This document shows positions 40,315-49,359 of a DNA stretch of 64,000 nucleotides, piece by piece (position 1 is the stretch's first letter; each line of letters begins with the position of its first letter). Below the pieces are notes generated by a model. It saw only the letters and a program-made list of their open reading frames with translations, was not told where the DNA came from and did no database searches. The position numbers and the translations under genes are program-made. This DNA is from an uncultured Oscillospiraceae bacterium (GTDB lineage: Bacteria > Bacillota > Clostridia > Oscillospirales > Ruminococcaceae), in contig CAKSIT010000009.1 of the NCBI GenBank assembly GCA_934462925.1, positions 62,001-126,000 of the forward strand. The letters are read 5' to 3'.

Positions 40315-41508
40315 TTAGGAAATGTTGGTCATGCTGCCGTAGAGCATCGGGAACATACCCGCAAGGAACAGACCGATAGCGACGCCCATGATGATTATCA
40401 TAAGCGGTTCCATAAGTCCTACAAGCTTTGTGATTGCGGAATCCGCTTCTTCGTCGTAGTAGTCCGCAACCTTTGAGAGAATGGTGTCGAGCGTACCGGA
40501 TTCCTCGCCGACGAATATCATCGAGGTGAACATTCCCTCAAATATACCCGTCTTTTCAATCGACTTCGACATACTCTCGCCGAGCTTGATATTAGCTATA
40601 ACTTCCTTGAACTTTTCGCGCACATAGCTGTTGCCGACAACGGCTATGGACTTTTCGATACAGTCTACCATCTGAAGACCTGCGCCGTAAAGGTTCGACA
40701 TATTTCTTGCGAAAGTACCCGTGTACATGGTAGCCACAAGCTTGCCGACCTTTGGTATCTTAAGCAGTATCTCGTCCATCTTAAGCCTTGTGGAGGGCGT
40801 TTTAAGCAAGAACCAGAATACGACTACTATCGCCGCAACAACGATTATGTAGATATACCACCTGTTAATAAGCGAATCGGAGAACGACATAAGCGCTCTT
40901 GAAAGCGGGGTCATATCCTCCTCGGACATCATGCTGCCGAACTGCGGCAGAACGGCCGTAAACAGCAGTATGATAACCGCAACGAGCAGTACGAGCAGTA
41001 CGACAGGGTAAACCATCGCGCTCTTTGCCTTGTTGGCGGTCTTGTTTGCGTTCGCAAAGTGGTCCGACAGACGGTTGAGCATCTGGTCGAGAGTACCCGA
41101 AGCCTCGCCCGCTGCAACCATGCTCACGAAAAGCTCCGGGAAAACGCCCGGCTTCGTCTGAAGAACGTCTGAAAAGGACTTACCTTTCTGTACCTCCTCG
41201 TAAATGTCGAGAAGCACCGCCTTAGCCTTCTTGTTCTCCTCCTGGTCCTGCAGAATAAACAGCGCCCTGACGAGCGAAAGACCCGCGCCCGTCATGGAAG
41301 CGAGCTGACGGCTGATGAAAGACACCTCTTTCGTCTTGAACTTGTACTTTACGTCAACCGCGTCGTTCGCACCCATGTCGCGGTACTTAGTGCAGTACAG
41401 GTTTCGTTCCTTCAGCTTTTGCTGAAGCTCCATGTAATCCTCCGCCATCTCCTGACCCCTGACGGTTTTGCCGTTGGCGTCCGTGGCAACATAAGAGAAT
41501 TTTTTCAC
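40315..41508 (-). CDS. pilC: Type IV pilus platform protein
   Basis: A 397-residue inner-membrane platform protein of the PilC/GspF family, which links the ATPases to the growing pilus. Two T2SSF repeats are seen, each ending in membrane helices; ASMTGAGLSLVRALFILQDQ and RNMSNLYGAGLQMVDCIEKS are the matching segments, and MVAAGEASGTLDQML / MIFVGEESGTLDTIL the paired GE-SG motifs. The N-terminus VKKFSYVATDANGKTVRG is standard. I chose GTG 41508 because GGAGGT lies 6 bases before it. It is the first gene of the six-gene minus-strand operon. Confidence 0.95.
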   Translation of the reverse strand: MKKFSYVATDANGKTVRGQEMAEDYMELQQKLKERNLYCTKYRDMGANDAVDVKYKFKTKEVSFISRQLASMTGAGLSLVRALFILQDQEENKKAKAVLLDIYEEVQKGKSFSDVLQTKPGVFPELFVSMVAAGEASGTLDQMLNRLSDHFANANKTANKAKSAMVYPVVLLVLLVAVIILLFTAVLPQFGSMMSEEDMTPLSRALMSFSDSLINRWYIYIIVVAAIVVVFWFLLKTPSTRLKMDEILLKIPKVGKLVATMYTGTFARNMSNLYGAGLQMVDCIEKSIAVVGNSYVREKFKEVIANIKLGESMSKSIEKTGIFEGMFTSMIFVGEESGTLDTILSKVADYYDEEADSAITKLVGLMEPLMIIIMGVAIGLFLAGMFPMLYGSMTNIS

Positions 41509-41597
41509 CGAATGACCTCCATTCCCCCGCAATGTATTGCGTAAATTGACCGGCAGCCCACGAGGGCATAATTCCCCCTCTGCCGTTGAGTAAATAA

Positions 41598-41626
41598 ATT
41601 ATACCACAAAAACCCGTTTATTTCAA
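41598..41626 (-). promoter_or_regulatory. Promoter of the pilC operon
   Basis: Minus strand TTGAAA (41621-41626), 17-base spacer, TATAAT (41598-41603). Confidence 0.83.
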
Positions 41627-41876
41627 GCACCGTTAATGCACTTTTTCAAAAAAATTTATAAAAAGTGCGCTTTTTTTATGTAGAATTTACAATTTGACTT
41701 ATGTGCAACTTGAACAAATAGGGCATATCTAACACAAAATCAACAACTTTTGCGCGGATTATTGTTACATTTGCCGATAGAGTTGAATGTTTGCGGTAAT
41801 TTTGCCCTATTGCGCTGCCGCGCTGTCGAATACGCGTCCGACCTATATATAAATATGTAAAGCCGCAGTAATCCCC
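41627..41876. other. Non-coding stretch between divergent promoters
   Basis: About 250 AT-rich bases. Apart from a palindrome-like AAAGTGCGC/GCGCTTTTTTT near 41660 and a TGTCGAA heptamer at 41824-41830, I see no structured feature. Confidence 0.5.
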
Positions 41877-41905
41877 TTGAATTTTCCCGCCAAACCGTGT
41901 ATAAT
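41877..41905 (+). promoter_or_regulatory. Promoter of nadE
   Basis: TTGAAT (41877-41882), 17-base spacer, TATAAT (41900-41905), 45 bases before the ATG. Confidence 0.82.
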
Positions 41906-41949
41906 AAGGATATGGCAATATCGCCCGAAATATATTTTGGAGAAAAACT

Positions 41950-43863
41950 ATGTACGATGGATTTATAAAAACCGCCGCAGGCACGCCCGAAATAGTCGTT
42001 GCGGACTGCGCGCACAACGCCCTTGCAATAACCGCGCTCATGCGGCAGGCGGCGGAGCAGGGCGTTAAGGTGCTGGCTCTCCCCGAGCTTTGCATTACGG
42101 GCTACACCTGTCAGGACCTGTTTTTTCAGCAGCAGCTGCTCGATAGCGCGCTTGAAGCGCTGGGCGAAATAGTAAGCGCCTCTGCGGGGCTTGACCTGTT
42201 AACGGCGGTGGGCTGCCCGCTGCGTTACGGGGACAAGCTCTACAACTGCGCGGTTGTGATAAAGGACGGAAGCGTTCTCGGCGTTGTGCCGAAAAAGCAC
42301 CTGCCGAATTACTGCGAGTTCTACGAAATGCGGCACTTTGCCCCCGCGCCCGAGGGCGTTATGGATATTACGCTCTTTGGAAAGAGCGTGCCGTTCGGCT
42401 TGGGGCTTGTGTTTGAGTGCAGACAGCTCCCCGCGCTTACTATAGGCGTTGAGCTGTGCGAGGACCTGTGGGCGGCAGACCCGCCCTCCACAAGGCTTGC
42501 GCTCGGCGGCGCTGTAATGATACTGAACCTCTCCGCCTCCAACGAAACCATAGGCAAGCGGGAATACCGCCGCTCGCTCGTTGCAAACCAGTCCGCAAGG
42601 CTGCTGTGCGCGTATGTTTACGCAAGCGCGGGCGAGGGCGAAAGCACGCAGGACCTTGTTTTCGGCGGGCATGACATTATCGCCGAAAACGGCTCTGTGC
42701 TGAGCGAAAGCGCGCTTTACACAACGGGCCTTACGATAAGCGAACCCGACGTGCAGAAGCTGCGCACCGAGCGCCGCCGCAACACCTCGTTCGAGAGCGC
42801 GCCCGCGGGCGTTCGGCGCGTGGCGTTCGATATGCAGCCCACGGCGACCGTGCTTACGCGGTTTGCAGACCCCGCCCCGTTCGTGCCGCACTCCGACGGC
42901 GAAAAGGACAGGCGCTGCGAGGACATTCTGTCCATGCAGGCGCACGCTCTGGCAAAGCGCATAAAGCACACGCATTGCAGGGCTGCCGTTATCGGCATTT
43001 CGGGCGGACTTGACTCCACGCTCGCGCTGCTTGTGTGCGTGCGCGCAATGGCGCTTTGCGGGCTGCCGAACAGCTGTATAACCGCAGTCACCATGCCCTG
43101 CTTCGGCACTACGGCTCACACCAAAACAAACGCCGAAACGCTCTGCACGCTTCTCGGCACAAAGCTTCGCGTTATCGAAATAAAGGCGGCTGTAAACCGC
43201 CATTTCGCGGATATAGGCCACGACGAGAGCGTGCGCGACGTTGTGTACGAAAACTCGCAGGCGCGCGAGCGCACGCAGATTCTCATGGATATAGCGAACG
43301 CGGAAAACGGGCTTGTCATAGGTACGGGCGACCTGTCCGAGCTTGCGCTGGGCTGGGCTACCTACAACGGCGACCACATTAGTATGTACGGCGTGAACGC
43401 GGGCGTTCCCAAAACGCTTGTGCGGCACATTGTGCGCTACTACGCGCAGACCGCCGACGACCCCGAGCTTACCCGCGTGCTTATGAGCATTTACGACACG
43501 CCCGTAAGCCCCGAGCTTCTCCCCGCGGACGAAAACGGCGAGATAGCGCAGATAACCGAGGACCTTGTAGGACCTTACGAGCTGCACGACTTCTTCCTAT
43601 ACAACGCGATACGCTGGGGCTTCCCGCCAAAAAAGACGCTGCGCCTTGCAGAATACGCGTTTAAGGGCAGCTACGACCGCGCCGTGATACTAAAGTGGCT
43701 CAGGGTGTTCTACCGCAGGTTTTTTGCGCAGCAGTTCAAGCGCAGCTGCCTGCCCGACGGCGTAAAGGTAGGCTCTGTAACGCTCTCCCCGCGCGGCGAC
43801 TGGCGTATGCCGAGCGACGCTTCGGGCGCGGCATGGCAAAAGGAGCTTGAGGAGCTTGACTGA
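41950..43863 (+). CDS. nadE: NAD+ synthase, glutamine-hydrolysing
   Basis: Amidates nicotinic acid adenine dinucleotide to NAD+, taking ammonia from glutamine. The 637-residue product has both domains. The N-terminal nitrilase-type glutaminase has the triad Glu46 (ALPELCITGY), Lys116 (PKKHLP) and Cys170 (GVELCEDL). The C-terminal synthetase has the ATP-pyrophosphatase loop SGGLDS (351-356). Together with pncA and pncB at the far end of the window, it supplies a salvage path from nicotinamide or nicotinate. First gene of a plus-strand run leading to polA. Confidence 0.96.
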   Translation: MYDGFIKTAAGTPEIVVADCAHNALAITALMRQAAEQGVKVLALPELCITGYTCQDLFFQQQLLDSALEALGEIVSASAGLDLLTAVGCPLRYGDKLYNCAVVIKDGSVLGVVPKKHLPNYCEFYEMRHFAPAPEGVMDITLFGKSVPFGLGLVFECRQLPALTIGVELCEDLWAADPPSTRLALGGAVMILNLSASNETIGKREYRRSLVANQSARLLCAYVYASAGEGESTQDLVFGGHDIIAENGSVLSESALYTTGLTISEPDVQKLRTERRRNTSFESAPAGVRRVAFDMQPTATVLTRFADPAPFVPHSDGEKDRRCEDILSMQAHALAKRIKHTHCRAAVIGISGGLDSTLALLVCVRAMALCGLPNSCITAVTMPCFGTTAHTKTNAETLCTLLGTKLRVIEIKAAVNRHFADIGHDESVRDVVYENSQARERTQILMDIANAENGLVIGTGDLSELALGWATYNGDHISMYGVNAGVPKTLVRHIVRYYAQTADDPELTRVLMSIYDTPVSPELLPADENGEIAQITEDLVGPYELHDFFLYNAIRWGFPPKKTLRLAEYAFKGSYDRAVILKWLRVFYRRFFAQQFKRSCLPDGVKVGSVTLSPRGDWRMPSDASGAAWQKELEELD

Positions 43864-43892
43864 CCGACAATAATCGACAGGAGCTGACGAAT

Positions 43893-44582
43893 ATGCTTGA
43901 CGACATAAAAAAGCAGCTTATCCATTTCTGCACGCACGGCAATATTATCGAGGACTTTGTGGCTTCGCGCAGGAAAAAGGCGCGGAAGCTTCGCGCCGTC
44001 GTTCACATATGCTTTTACGCGCAGTGCGCGGCGGCGCTGGGGTGCATTCTGGCGGCGGTGCTTATGCACGCGGCGGGAGCTGCGGCTATAATCATAGGCG
44101 CGCTGCTCGCGTGCGCGGTGGCGCTCTTTGCGCTTGGCGGCGACACGGCGGAAAAAACCATACTCTACCTGCTCGACCTAGTTTATGCGGTGATATGCTT
44201 CATTGCGGGCGCTTCGGGCGCGGGGAGCGCGTTCTTTGTGTGCGGCGGGATAATGCTTGCGGCTGCGGCTGCGGCGCTGTGCGGATTCTTCGCGGCGTAC
44301 CTGCGGCAGTATCTTATGGAGTTTTCGCCGCTTTCGCTTACGAAAAGCGACTACACGCGCCTTTCCACGGCGTTCACCGAAAACGAACCCCTGCCCGAGC
44401 CGCAGCTTATGCAGCCCCCGCCCCTGCCCGAGCAGCCCCGCTCCGAGCTTCGCGCGCTTGCCGACAGGCTCTCCGAGGCGCTTAACCGCGCCGCGCCGGA
44501 GCAGCCCGAAACCGCGCAGGTCGCACCTGCCGCTCCCGTTGAACAGAACGCACCTGCCGCGCAGAACGCGGAAAAAGCATGA
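43893..44582 (+). CDS. Multi-pass membrane protein of unknown function
   Basis: A 229-residue protein. A charged amphipathic start (MLDDIKKQLIHFC, RRKKARKLR) precedes about four hydrophobic helices between residues 38 and 145, rich in Ala and Cys. The last 80 residues are polar, Pro/Glu/Gln/Ala-rich, with a short helix (LRALADRLSEALNRA), and are probably cytoplasmic and flexible. I do not recognise the family. Its stop overlaps the next ATG (ATGA at 44579-44582). nadE ends 29 bases before it, so it is part of the nadE-polA transcription unit. Confidence 0.7.
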   Translation: MLDDIKKQLIHFCTHGNIIEDFVASRRKKARKLRAVVHICFYAQCAAALGCILAAVLMHAAGAAAIIIGALLACAVALFALGGDTAEKTILYLLDLVYAVICFIAGASGAGSAFFVCGGIMLAAAAAALCGFFAAYLRQYLMEFSPLSLTKSDYTRLSTAFTENEPLPEPQLMQPPPLPEQPRSELRALADRLSEALNRAAPEQPETAQVAPAAPVEQNAPAAQNAEKA

Positions 44583-45124
44583 AAACAAGAAAGCTTGCGC
44601 TCTGCGCCCTCTTTATAGCGCTTGCGGCAGGGCTTTCCGCGCTTGAAACGCTGCTGCCGCCAATCTGCCCGATAGCGGGGGTGCGAATAGGGCTTGGCAA
44701 CACGGTAACGCTTTTCGTGCTTTACGCGGGCGGTATGTGGCGCGGGCGCGACGCGCTGTGCATTGCCGTTCTGCGCTGTTTTGCCGCCGCGCTTATCACT
44801 GGCGCTGTTATGAGCGCGGTGTACGGGCTTGCGGGCGGGCTGTTCGCGTTTGGCGGAATGATGCTGGCGCGCGGGTTTTTTCCGCGGGAAAACGGCAAGT
44901 ACAGCCTAACGTATATGCCCTTTACAAGCGCTGCGGGGGCCGTATGCCATATCGCAGGGCAGCTTATGACGGCTGTTATATTCTACGGCTCGCTTTCGGT
45001 GCTGGCTTACGCGCCGCTGCTGCTTGCAAGCGCCATAATAGGCGGGTGCTTTACGGGGCTGTGCGCGCAGCTTCTGCTGAAAAAACTGCCCGCACGCGTG
45101 CTTAAGGGAATACGCGGGGCGTAA
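44579..45124 (+). CDS. Gx transporter / heptaprenyl diphosphate synthase component I family protein
   Basis: A 181-residue polytopic protein of the Hpre_diP_synt_I (Gx transporter) family. The marker LETLLPPICPIAGVRIGLGN near the N-terminus, the core GGLFAFGGMMLAR, and a last segment with GAVCHIAGQL match; about five hydrophobic helices follow each other closely. The family name is historical: members are membrane proteins that resemble ECF transporter S components and may carry a small molecule such as a quinone or polyprenyl precursor. Substrate unknown. Translationally coupled to the preceding gene. Confidence 0.8.
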   Translation: MKTRKLALCALFIALAAGLSALETLLPPICPIAGVRIGLGNTVTLFVLYAGGMWRGRDALCIAVLRCFAAALITGAVMSAVYGLAGGLFAFGGMMLARGFFPRENGKYSLTYMPFTSAAGAVCHIAGQLMTAVIFYGSLSVLAYAPLLLASAIIGGCFTGLCAQLLLKKLPARVLKGIRGA

Positions 45125-45164
45125 ACGTATTCGCGCCCGCTTCTTTATAATAACGGAGGAACAC

Positions 45165-47675
45165 ATGAAACTGCTTCTTATAGACGGCAACAGCATTATG
45201 AACCGCGCGTTTTACGGTATACGCCTGCTGTCCAACAAAAAGGGAATGTTCACAAACGCGCTTACGGGGTTTATGAACATTTATCTGAAGCTGCTTAAAG
45301 AGGAGCAGCCCGACTGCGTGTGCGCTGCGTTCGACCTGCACGCGCCGACATTCCGCCACAAGCTTTACGCCGAATACAAGGGAACGCGCCACGCCATGCC
45401 CGAGGAACTGCGTATGCAGATGCCCGTTATAAAGGAGCTGCTCGCGGCGCTTGGCGTTGCAATCGTTGAGAAAGAGGGCTTTGAAGCGGACGATATTATC
45501 GGCACGCTCTCCCGCGCGGCGGCGGAGCAGGGGCTTGAATGCGTTATAATGACGGGCGACCGCGACAGCTTTCAGCTGATAAACGACCATGTGACCGTGC
45601 GCCTTGCGACAAACAAGGAGGACGTGTTCTACACCCCCGCCAAGATAATGGAGGCGTACGGCGTTACCCCGCGCGAAATGCTCGAGGTGAAAACGCTTAT
45701 GGGCGACAGCTCCGACAATATCCCGGGCGTTGCGGGCATAGGTGAAAAAACCGCGCTCTCGCTCATACAGAAGTACCACACGGTAGAGGAGATATACCGC
45801 GACATAAACGCGCTTGACGTGACTGCGGGCGTTAAAAAGCGCCTTGAAAGCGGCAGGGAGAGCGCGCGGCTTTCCCGCACGCTTGCCGAAATAGACCTGC
45901 ACGCGCCGATAAACGAGGACATGGCGGCGTACAGGCTGGGCGAGGGCGACAGGGCGCAGGCGGCGGCAATTCTAACAGAAGCAGAGATGTTCGCCGTGCT
46001 TAAAAAGCTCGGGCTTGACGGCACAGCCCCCGCAAAGCTTTCTGAAAACGCCGCCGTTAAGGCTTCCGCGCCGAAAAAGGAAGCCCCCGCGAACGCCCCC
46101 GTCCCCGATAAGGCGGAATACGACGAAAACGCGCTCGATATACTGTTTATCGACGGCGAGCCTGCGGCGTACCGCGCGGGCGCGCGCACGGAATGCACCG
46201 CCGCGCTGCTTGCGGGCGACGAGCCCAAGCACACCGAAAACGCAAAGCAGCTTTACCGCTACTGCCTTGAACGCGGCTTTGAGCTGCGCTCGGTCACCTT
46301 TGACGCGACGCTTGCCGCATACCTTCTTAATGTAAACGCTGCGGACTACTCGCTTGCGCGGCTTTACGGCGAGTACGGCGCGCAGCCCTCCGCAGACCCG
46401 CACGAGGGCTTCGGGGCGCTGTGCCGCACGCTTTTTGACAAGGTGTGCGAGCAGGGAATGCTGAGCGTTCTGCGCGACATCGAGATACCGCTTGCCGAGG
46501 TGCTGAGTTCTATGGAGATAGACGGCATAGCGCTCGACACGGCGGCGCTGCACGAGTTCGGCGAGGGACTGCTGCCGCAGATAAAGCAGGCGGAACAGAA
46601 CATATGGCTGCTTGCGGGACACGAGTTCAACGTGGGCAGCCCAAAGCAGCTGAGCGCGGTGCTGTTCGAGGAGCTTGGACTGCCCGCGGGCAAAAAGCGC
46701 AAAACGGGCTACTCCACCGACGCGGACACGCTTGAAGCGCTTGTCGGCAAGCACCCGATAATCGAACAGATATTCGAGTACAGAACGCTCTCAAAGCTCT
46801 ACAACACCTACGTCAAGGGGCTTGAGGGGTGCGTTTCCCCCGACGGGAGAATGCACACCACCTTTAAGCAGACCGAAACGCGCACGGGCAGAATATCCTC
46901 CGCAGAGCCGAATATACAGAATATCCCCGTAAGGACGGAGATAGGCAGGAATTTCAGGCGGTTCTTTACCGCGGGCGAGGGCAAGCTGCTTGCCGACGCG
47001 GACTACAGCCAGATAGAGCTGCGCGTGCTGGCTTCTCTTGCAGACGACAAGGTGATGATAGAAACCTTTACCGAAAACCGCGATATCCACACCGAAACCG
47101 CCGCAAGCGTGTTCGGCACGCCCAAGGAGTGGGTGGACGCGGATATGCGCCGCAAGGCTAAGGCGGTAAACTTCGGTATTGTGTACGGCATAGGCGCGTT
47201 TTCCCTTGCAAAGGATATAGGCACTTCGGTAAGCGAAGCAAAGCGCTATATCGACGATTATCTCGCGCATTTCTCGGGCGTTAAGGAATACATGGCGCAC
47301 GTGACCGAAAGCGCGGAGCGGGACGGATACGCCGTAACGCTGTTCGGCAGGCGGCGGTTTATCCCCGAGATACTCGCCGCAAACAAGACCGTCAAGGCGC
47401 TCGGCAAGCGCATTGCCATGAACACGCCCATTCAGGGGACTGCCGCGGATATAATAAAGATAGCGATGATAAGGGTGTACCGCCGCCTTAAAAAGGAGCT
47501 GCCGGAAGCGCGGCTCATTCTTCAGGTACACGACGAGCTTATAGTAGAAGCCCCCGCAAACATGGCGGAGCGCGCCGCGCATATTCTCGAGAAGGAGATG
47601 GAGCGCTCTGCGCAGCTCAAAGTGCCGCTCTGCGCCGAAGCGAAGTGCGGCAGAACGTGGTTTGAGGCGCATTAA
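45165..47675 (+). CDS. polA: DNA polymerase I, proofreading domain degenerate
   Basis: An 836-residue family A polymerase for Okazaki fragment maturation and repair. The N-terminal 5'-3' exonuclease is complete (GNSIMNRAFYGI, EADDIIGTL, TGDRDSFQL, GVAGIGEKTA). The polymerase domain has all motifs: DYSQIELRVLA (motif A), RRKAKAVNFGIVYG (motif B) and VHDELIVEAP (motif C). The middle 3'-5' exonuclease domain, about 310-430, lacks the DxE metal ligands (the strand reads ILFIDGEPAAYR), so there should be no proofreading, as in Bacillus and Thermus enzymes. ATG 45165 follows CGGAGGAACAC. Confidence 0.96.
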   Translation: MKLLLIDGNSIMNRAFYGIRLLSNKKGMFTNALTGFMNIYLKLLKEEQPDCVCAAFDLHAPTFRHKLYAEYKGTRHAMPEELRMQMPVIKELLAALGVAIVEKEGFEADDIIGTLSRAAAEQGLECVIMTGDRDSFQLINDHVTVRLATNKEDVFYTPAKIMEAYGVTPREMLEVKTLMGDSSDNIPGVAGIGEKTALSLIQKYHTVEEIYRDINALDVTAGVKKRLESGRESARLSRTLAEIDLHAPINEDMAAYRLGEGDRAQAAAILTEAEMFAVLKKLGLDGTAPAKLSENAAVKASAPKKEAPANAPVPDKAEYDENALDILFIDGEPAAYRAGARTECTAALLAGDEPKHTENAKQLYRYCLERGFELRSVTFDATLAAYLLNVNAADYSLARLYGEYGAQPSADPHEGFGALCRTLFDKVCEQGMLSVLRDIEIPLAEVLSSMEIDGIALDTAALHEFGEGLLPQIKQAEQNIWLLAGHEFNVGSPKQLSAVLFEELGLPAGKKRKTGYSTDADTLEALVGKHPIIEQIFEYRTLSKLYNTYVKGLEGCVSPDGRMHTTFKQTETRTGRISSAEPNIQNIPVRTEIGRNFRRFFTAGEGKLLADADYSQIELRVLASLADDKVMIETFTENRDIHTETAASVFGTPKEWVDADMRRKAKAVNFGIVYGIGAFSLAKDIGTSVSEAKRYIDDYLAHFSGVKEYMAHVTESAERDGYAVTLFGRRRFIPEILAANKTVKALGKRIAMNTPIQGTAADIIKIAMIRVYRRLKKELPEARLILQVHDELIVEAPANMAERAAHILEKEMERSAQLKVPLCAEAKCGRTWFEAH

Positions 47676-47816
47676 ACGGCAAAGCGCAAAATGGGCTAAC
47701 TATGTAAACGTCAGCCCCGACTTGTCGAAAAGGTTGTCCTCCGAGGCTGTCGAGAAAGGTGCAGCTGTGCCTTTATTGTCAGCCCGAAATGTGTCGTTAT
47801 TATGCACAAATAACTC

Positions 47817-47845
47817 TTGACTTTGTAGGGTGAGTGTGATATAAT
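47817..47845 (+). promoter_or_regulatory. Promoter of the YbjN-like gene
   Basis: TTGACT (47817-47822), 17-base spacer, TATAAT (47840-47845). The leader of about 90 bases holds a GAGCGC/GCGCTC hairpin and a CAGCC/GGCTG hairpin before AAAGGACGGATAAT. Confidence 0.83.
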
Positions 47846-47939
47846 TGTACTACATCTTAAAATAAGTATGGGGAGAGCGCCGATAAGACGCGCTCAGCTT
47901 CAGCCTGCGGGCTGACACAGACAAGAAAGGACGGATAAT

Positions 47940-48425
47940 ATGGCTTTTTCCGAAGAAATCTATGCAGCAGTAAGACAGTATTTCATCGACGACGAAGCGC
48001 ACTTCGACGAGGACGAGGAAAACGGCTACTTTTTAGCTAACTACGCCGTAGGCAAAAACGATTGCCCCATTTCGTCCGCAAGGCTTCACTTCCTGATACA
48101 CCCCGACGGCTTTACCGCGCGCCTTGCCATTAAGGGCATAAAGGCGGTGCAGAAAGCGTTCCCGTATGTCGGCGTGCTGCTTACCTACATAAACGACGGT
48201 ATGCGCTACGGCAACTTTGAAATGGACAACGACGACGGCGAGGTCGCGTTCAAGCTCAGCTGTATCGTTCCCGAGGGCGCTGAACTTAACTACGACTACC
48301 TTGACAAGGTGGTGTGCATAGGTCTTTCTATGCTCAGGAGATACGCGGACGCGCTCGTGCCGATAATGCTCGGCTACTCCGTTGAACCCCGCGCCGCTTA
48401 CGAGAGTATCGAAAACAACGATTAA
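47940..48425 (+). CDS. YbjN-like protein of unknown function
   Basis: A 161-residue soluble acidic protein. The alternation of strands and helices, with the segment FLIHPDGFTARLAIKGIKAV and a later NFEMDNDDGEVAFKLSCIV, resembles the YbjN / type III secretion chaperone-like fold, in which a curved sheet packs on helices. No catalytic residues are evident and no secretion system is nearby. It has its own strong promoter and is followed by two hairpins. It could be a small regulator or chaperone; the assignment rests on fold pattern only. Confidence 0.65.
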   Translation: MAFSEEIYAAVRQYFIDDEAHFDEDEENGYFLANYAVGKNDCPISSARLHFLIHPDGFTARLAIKGIKAVQKAFPYVGVLLTYINDGMRYGNFEMDNDDGEVAFKLSCIVPEGAELNYDYLDKVVCIGLSMLRRYADALVPIMLGYSVEPRAAYESIENND

Positions 48426-48438
48426 ATCCGCATGAAAA

Positions 48439-48466
48439 ATCCCCCTGTGCAATTACGCAGGGGGAT
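48439..48466. terminator. First of two similar hairpins between convergent genes
   Basis: ATCCCCCTG (48439-48447) pairs with CAGGGGGAT (48458-48466); A-tract GAAAAA lies to its left. Confidence 0.75.
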
Positions 48467-48507
48467 ACGGCTTGTCTAAAAATCTCCAACGCAGCCTTAC
48501 AGACTAA

Positions 48508-48536
48508 ATCCCCCCTGCATTTTAAGCAGGGGGGAT
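48508..48536. terminator. Second of two similar hairpins between convergent genes
   Basis: ATCCCCCCTGC (48508-48518) pairs with GCAGGGGGGAT (48526-48536), followed by AGCTGTTTT. It is a near-copy of the hairpin 40 bases to the left. Confidence 0.75.
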
Positions 48537-48556
48537 AGCTGTTTTATAGTAATAAA

Positions 48557-49129
48557 TCAATAAACCGCATACGCGCCGAAGCGTGACAGAACGCGCGTTC
48601 TCGCGATTATTCTGATGATGACAACGCCGCACACAAGCCCGAACGCGCCCTGTACAAGGTTGCCCGGAACGCTTGCAGCTGCGCCCGCAAAGCTCTTGCC
48701 AAGCAGAAGCGCCGCGTAGAGGTAGTAGCCGCCTACCATTATTACCTCGCCCGCAGCCGCACCCGCAATGTACGCGGGCAGGCGCAGCTTCTCGCTTTTA
48801 GAAGCGATAGCGTGGCAGATAAGCGCCGCCGCAACGGCGATAAGTCCCTTTATAACAAACGTACCCGGTACGTAGTGGAAGTATCCCGTGAACATATCCG
48901 CAAGCGCAGAGCCTATGCCGCCCGCCGCAAAGCCCCATACAGGTCCAAGCACCCACGCCGCAACAAGAATAAAGCAGTCGCCGAAATTGACGTAGCCGTT
49001 AAGCGGGGAGGGAATCTGTATAAGCATTGTGGCAACGCATATAAGCGCCGCAAACATAGCCGCCGTGCAGAGCTTTATAAGCTGCTGCTTCGCTGTGGTC
49101 GGTGATTTTTCGTTCAGTTTGTCTTTCAT
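48557..49129 (-). CDS. ECF transporter S component
   Basis: A 190-residue integral membrane substrate-binding subunit of an energy-coupling-factor vitamin transporter. The family pattern is plain: six hydrophobic helices, an N-terminal LCTAAMFAALICVATMLIQI with the Ala-rich helix that docks on EcfT, then GYVNFGDCFILVAAWVLGP and FAAGGIGSALADMFTGYF. The last two resemble the pantothenate/HMP group (PanT, HmpT-like), so the cargo may be a water-soluble vitamin or its precursor, not settled. ATG 49129 is chosen because AAAGGAGAA precedes it. The ECF module genes (ecfA, ecfT) are not here, as is usual for shared-module transporters. Confidence 0.87.
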   Translation of the reverse strand: MKDKLNEKSPTTAKQQLIKLCTAAMFAALICVATMLIQIPSPLNGYVNFGDCFILVAAWVLGPVWGFAAGGIGSALADMFTGYFHYVPGTFVIKGLIAVAAALICHAIASKSEKLRLPAYIAGAAAGEVIMVGGYYLYAALLLGKSFAGAAASVPGNLVQGAFGLVCGVVIIRIIARTRVLSRFGAYAVY

Positions 49130-49196
49130 AGCCGTTCTCCTTTTGTCGGGGTCTTTTGTTCTGTTATATGTCTGCGCCACTTTGTGGCTTTATTTC

Positions 49197-49224
49197 ATTA
49201 TACTCGTTTTTGGTAATATCTCAA
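49197..49224 (-). promoter_or_regulatory. Promoter of the ECF S-component gene
   Basis: Minus strand TTGAGA (49219-49224), 16-base spacer, TATAAT (49197-49202). The leader is about 60 bases, too short for the usual vitamin riboswitches. Confidence 0.7.
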
Positions 49225-49280
49225 TAGCCAAAACACCACTATTTTATAATACCAGTTGAGGGCGCTGCGCAAAAATTATG

Positions 49281-49309
49281 TTGACACTATCGAATAAAAG
49301 TGTTAAAAT
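49281..49309 (+). promoter_or_regulatory. Promoter of the ttcA-NUDIX-def unit
   Basis: TTGACA (49281-49286), 17-base spacer, TAAAAT (49304-49309), 50 bases before the ATG. Confidence 0.78.
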
Positions 49310-49359
49310 ATCATTAAAGAGATAAACAGACCTTTTGAACATGAGAACAGGAGAACACC

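Noticed and set aside
41824..41830. TGTCGAA heptamer as a Spo0A box upstream of nadE
   Set aside because: A seven-base match is expected by chance, and Element A ends contain the same heptamer; no sporulation link to nadE is seen.
47709..47790. Another Element A copy after polA (ACTTGTCGAAAAGG followed by GGCTGTCGAGAAAGG)
   Set aside because: Only short matches to the element end are present, and none of the inner hairpins; too weak to call.
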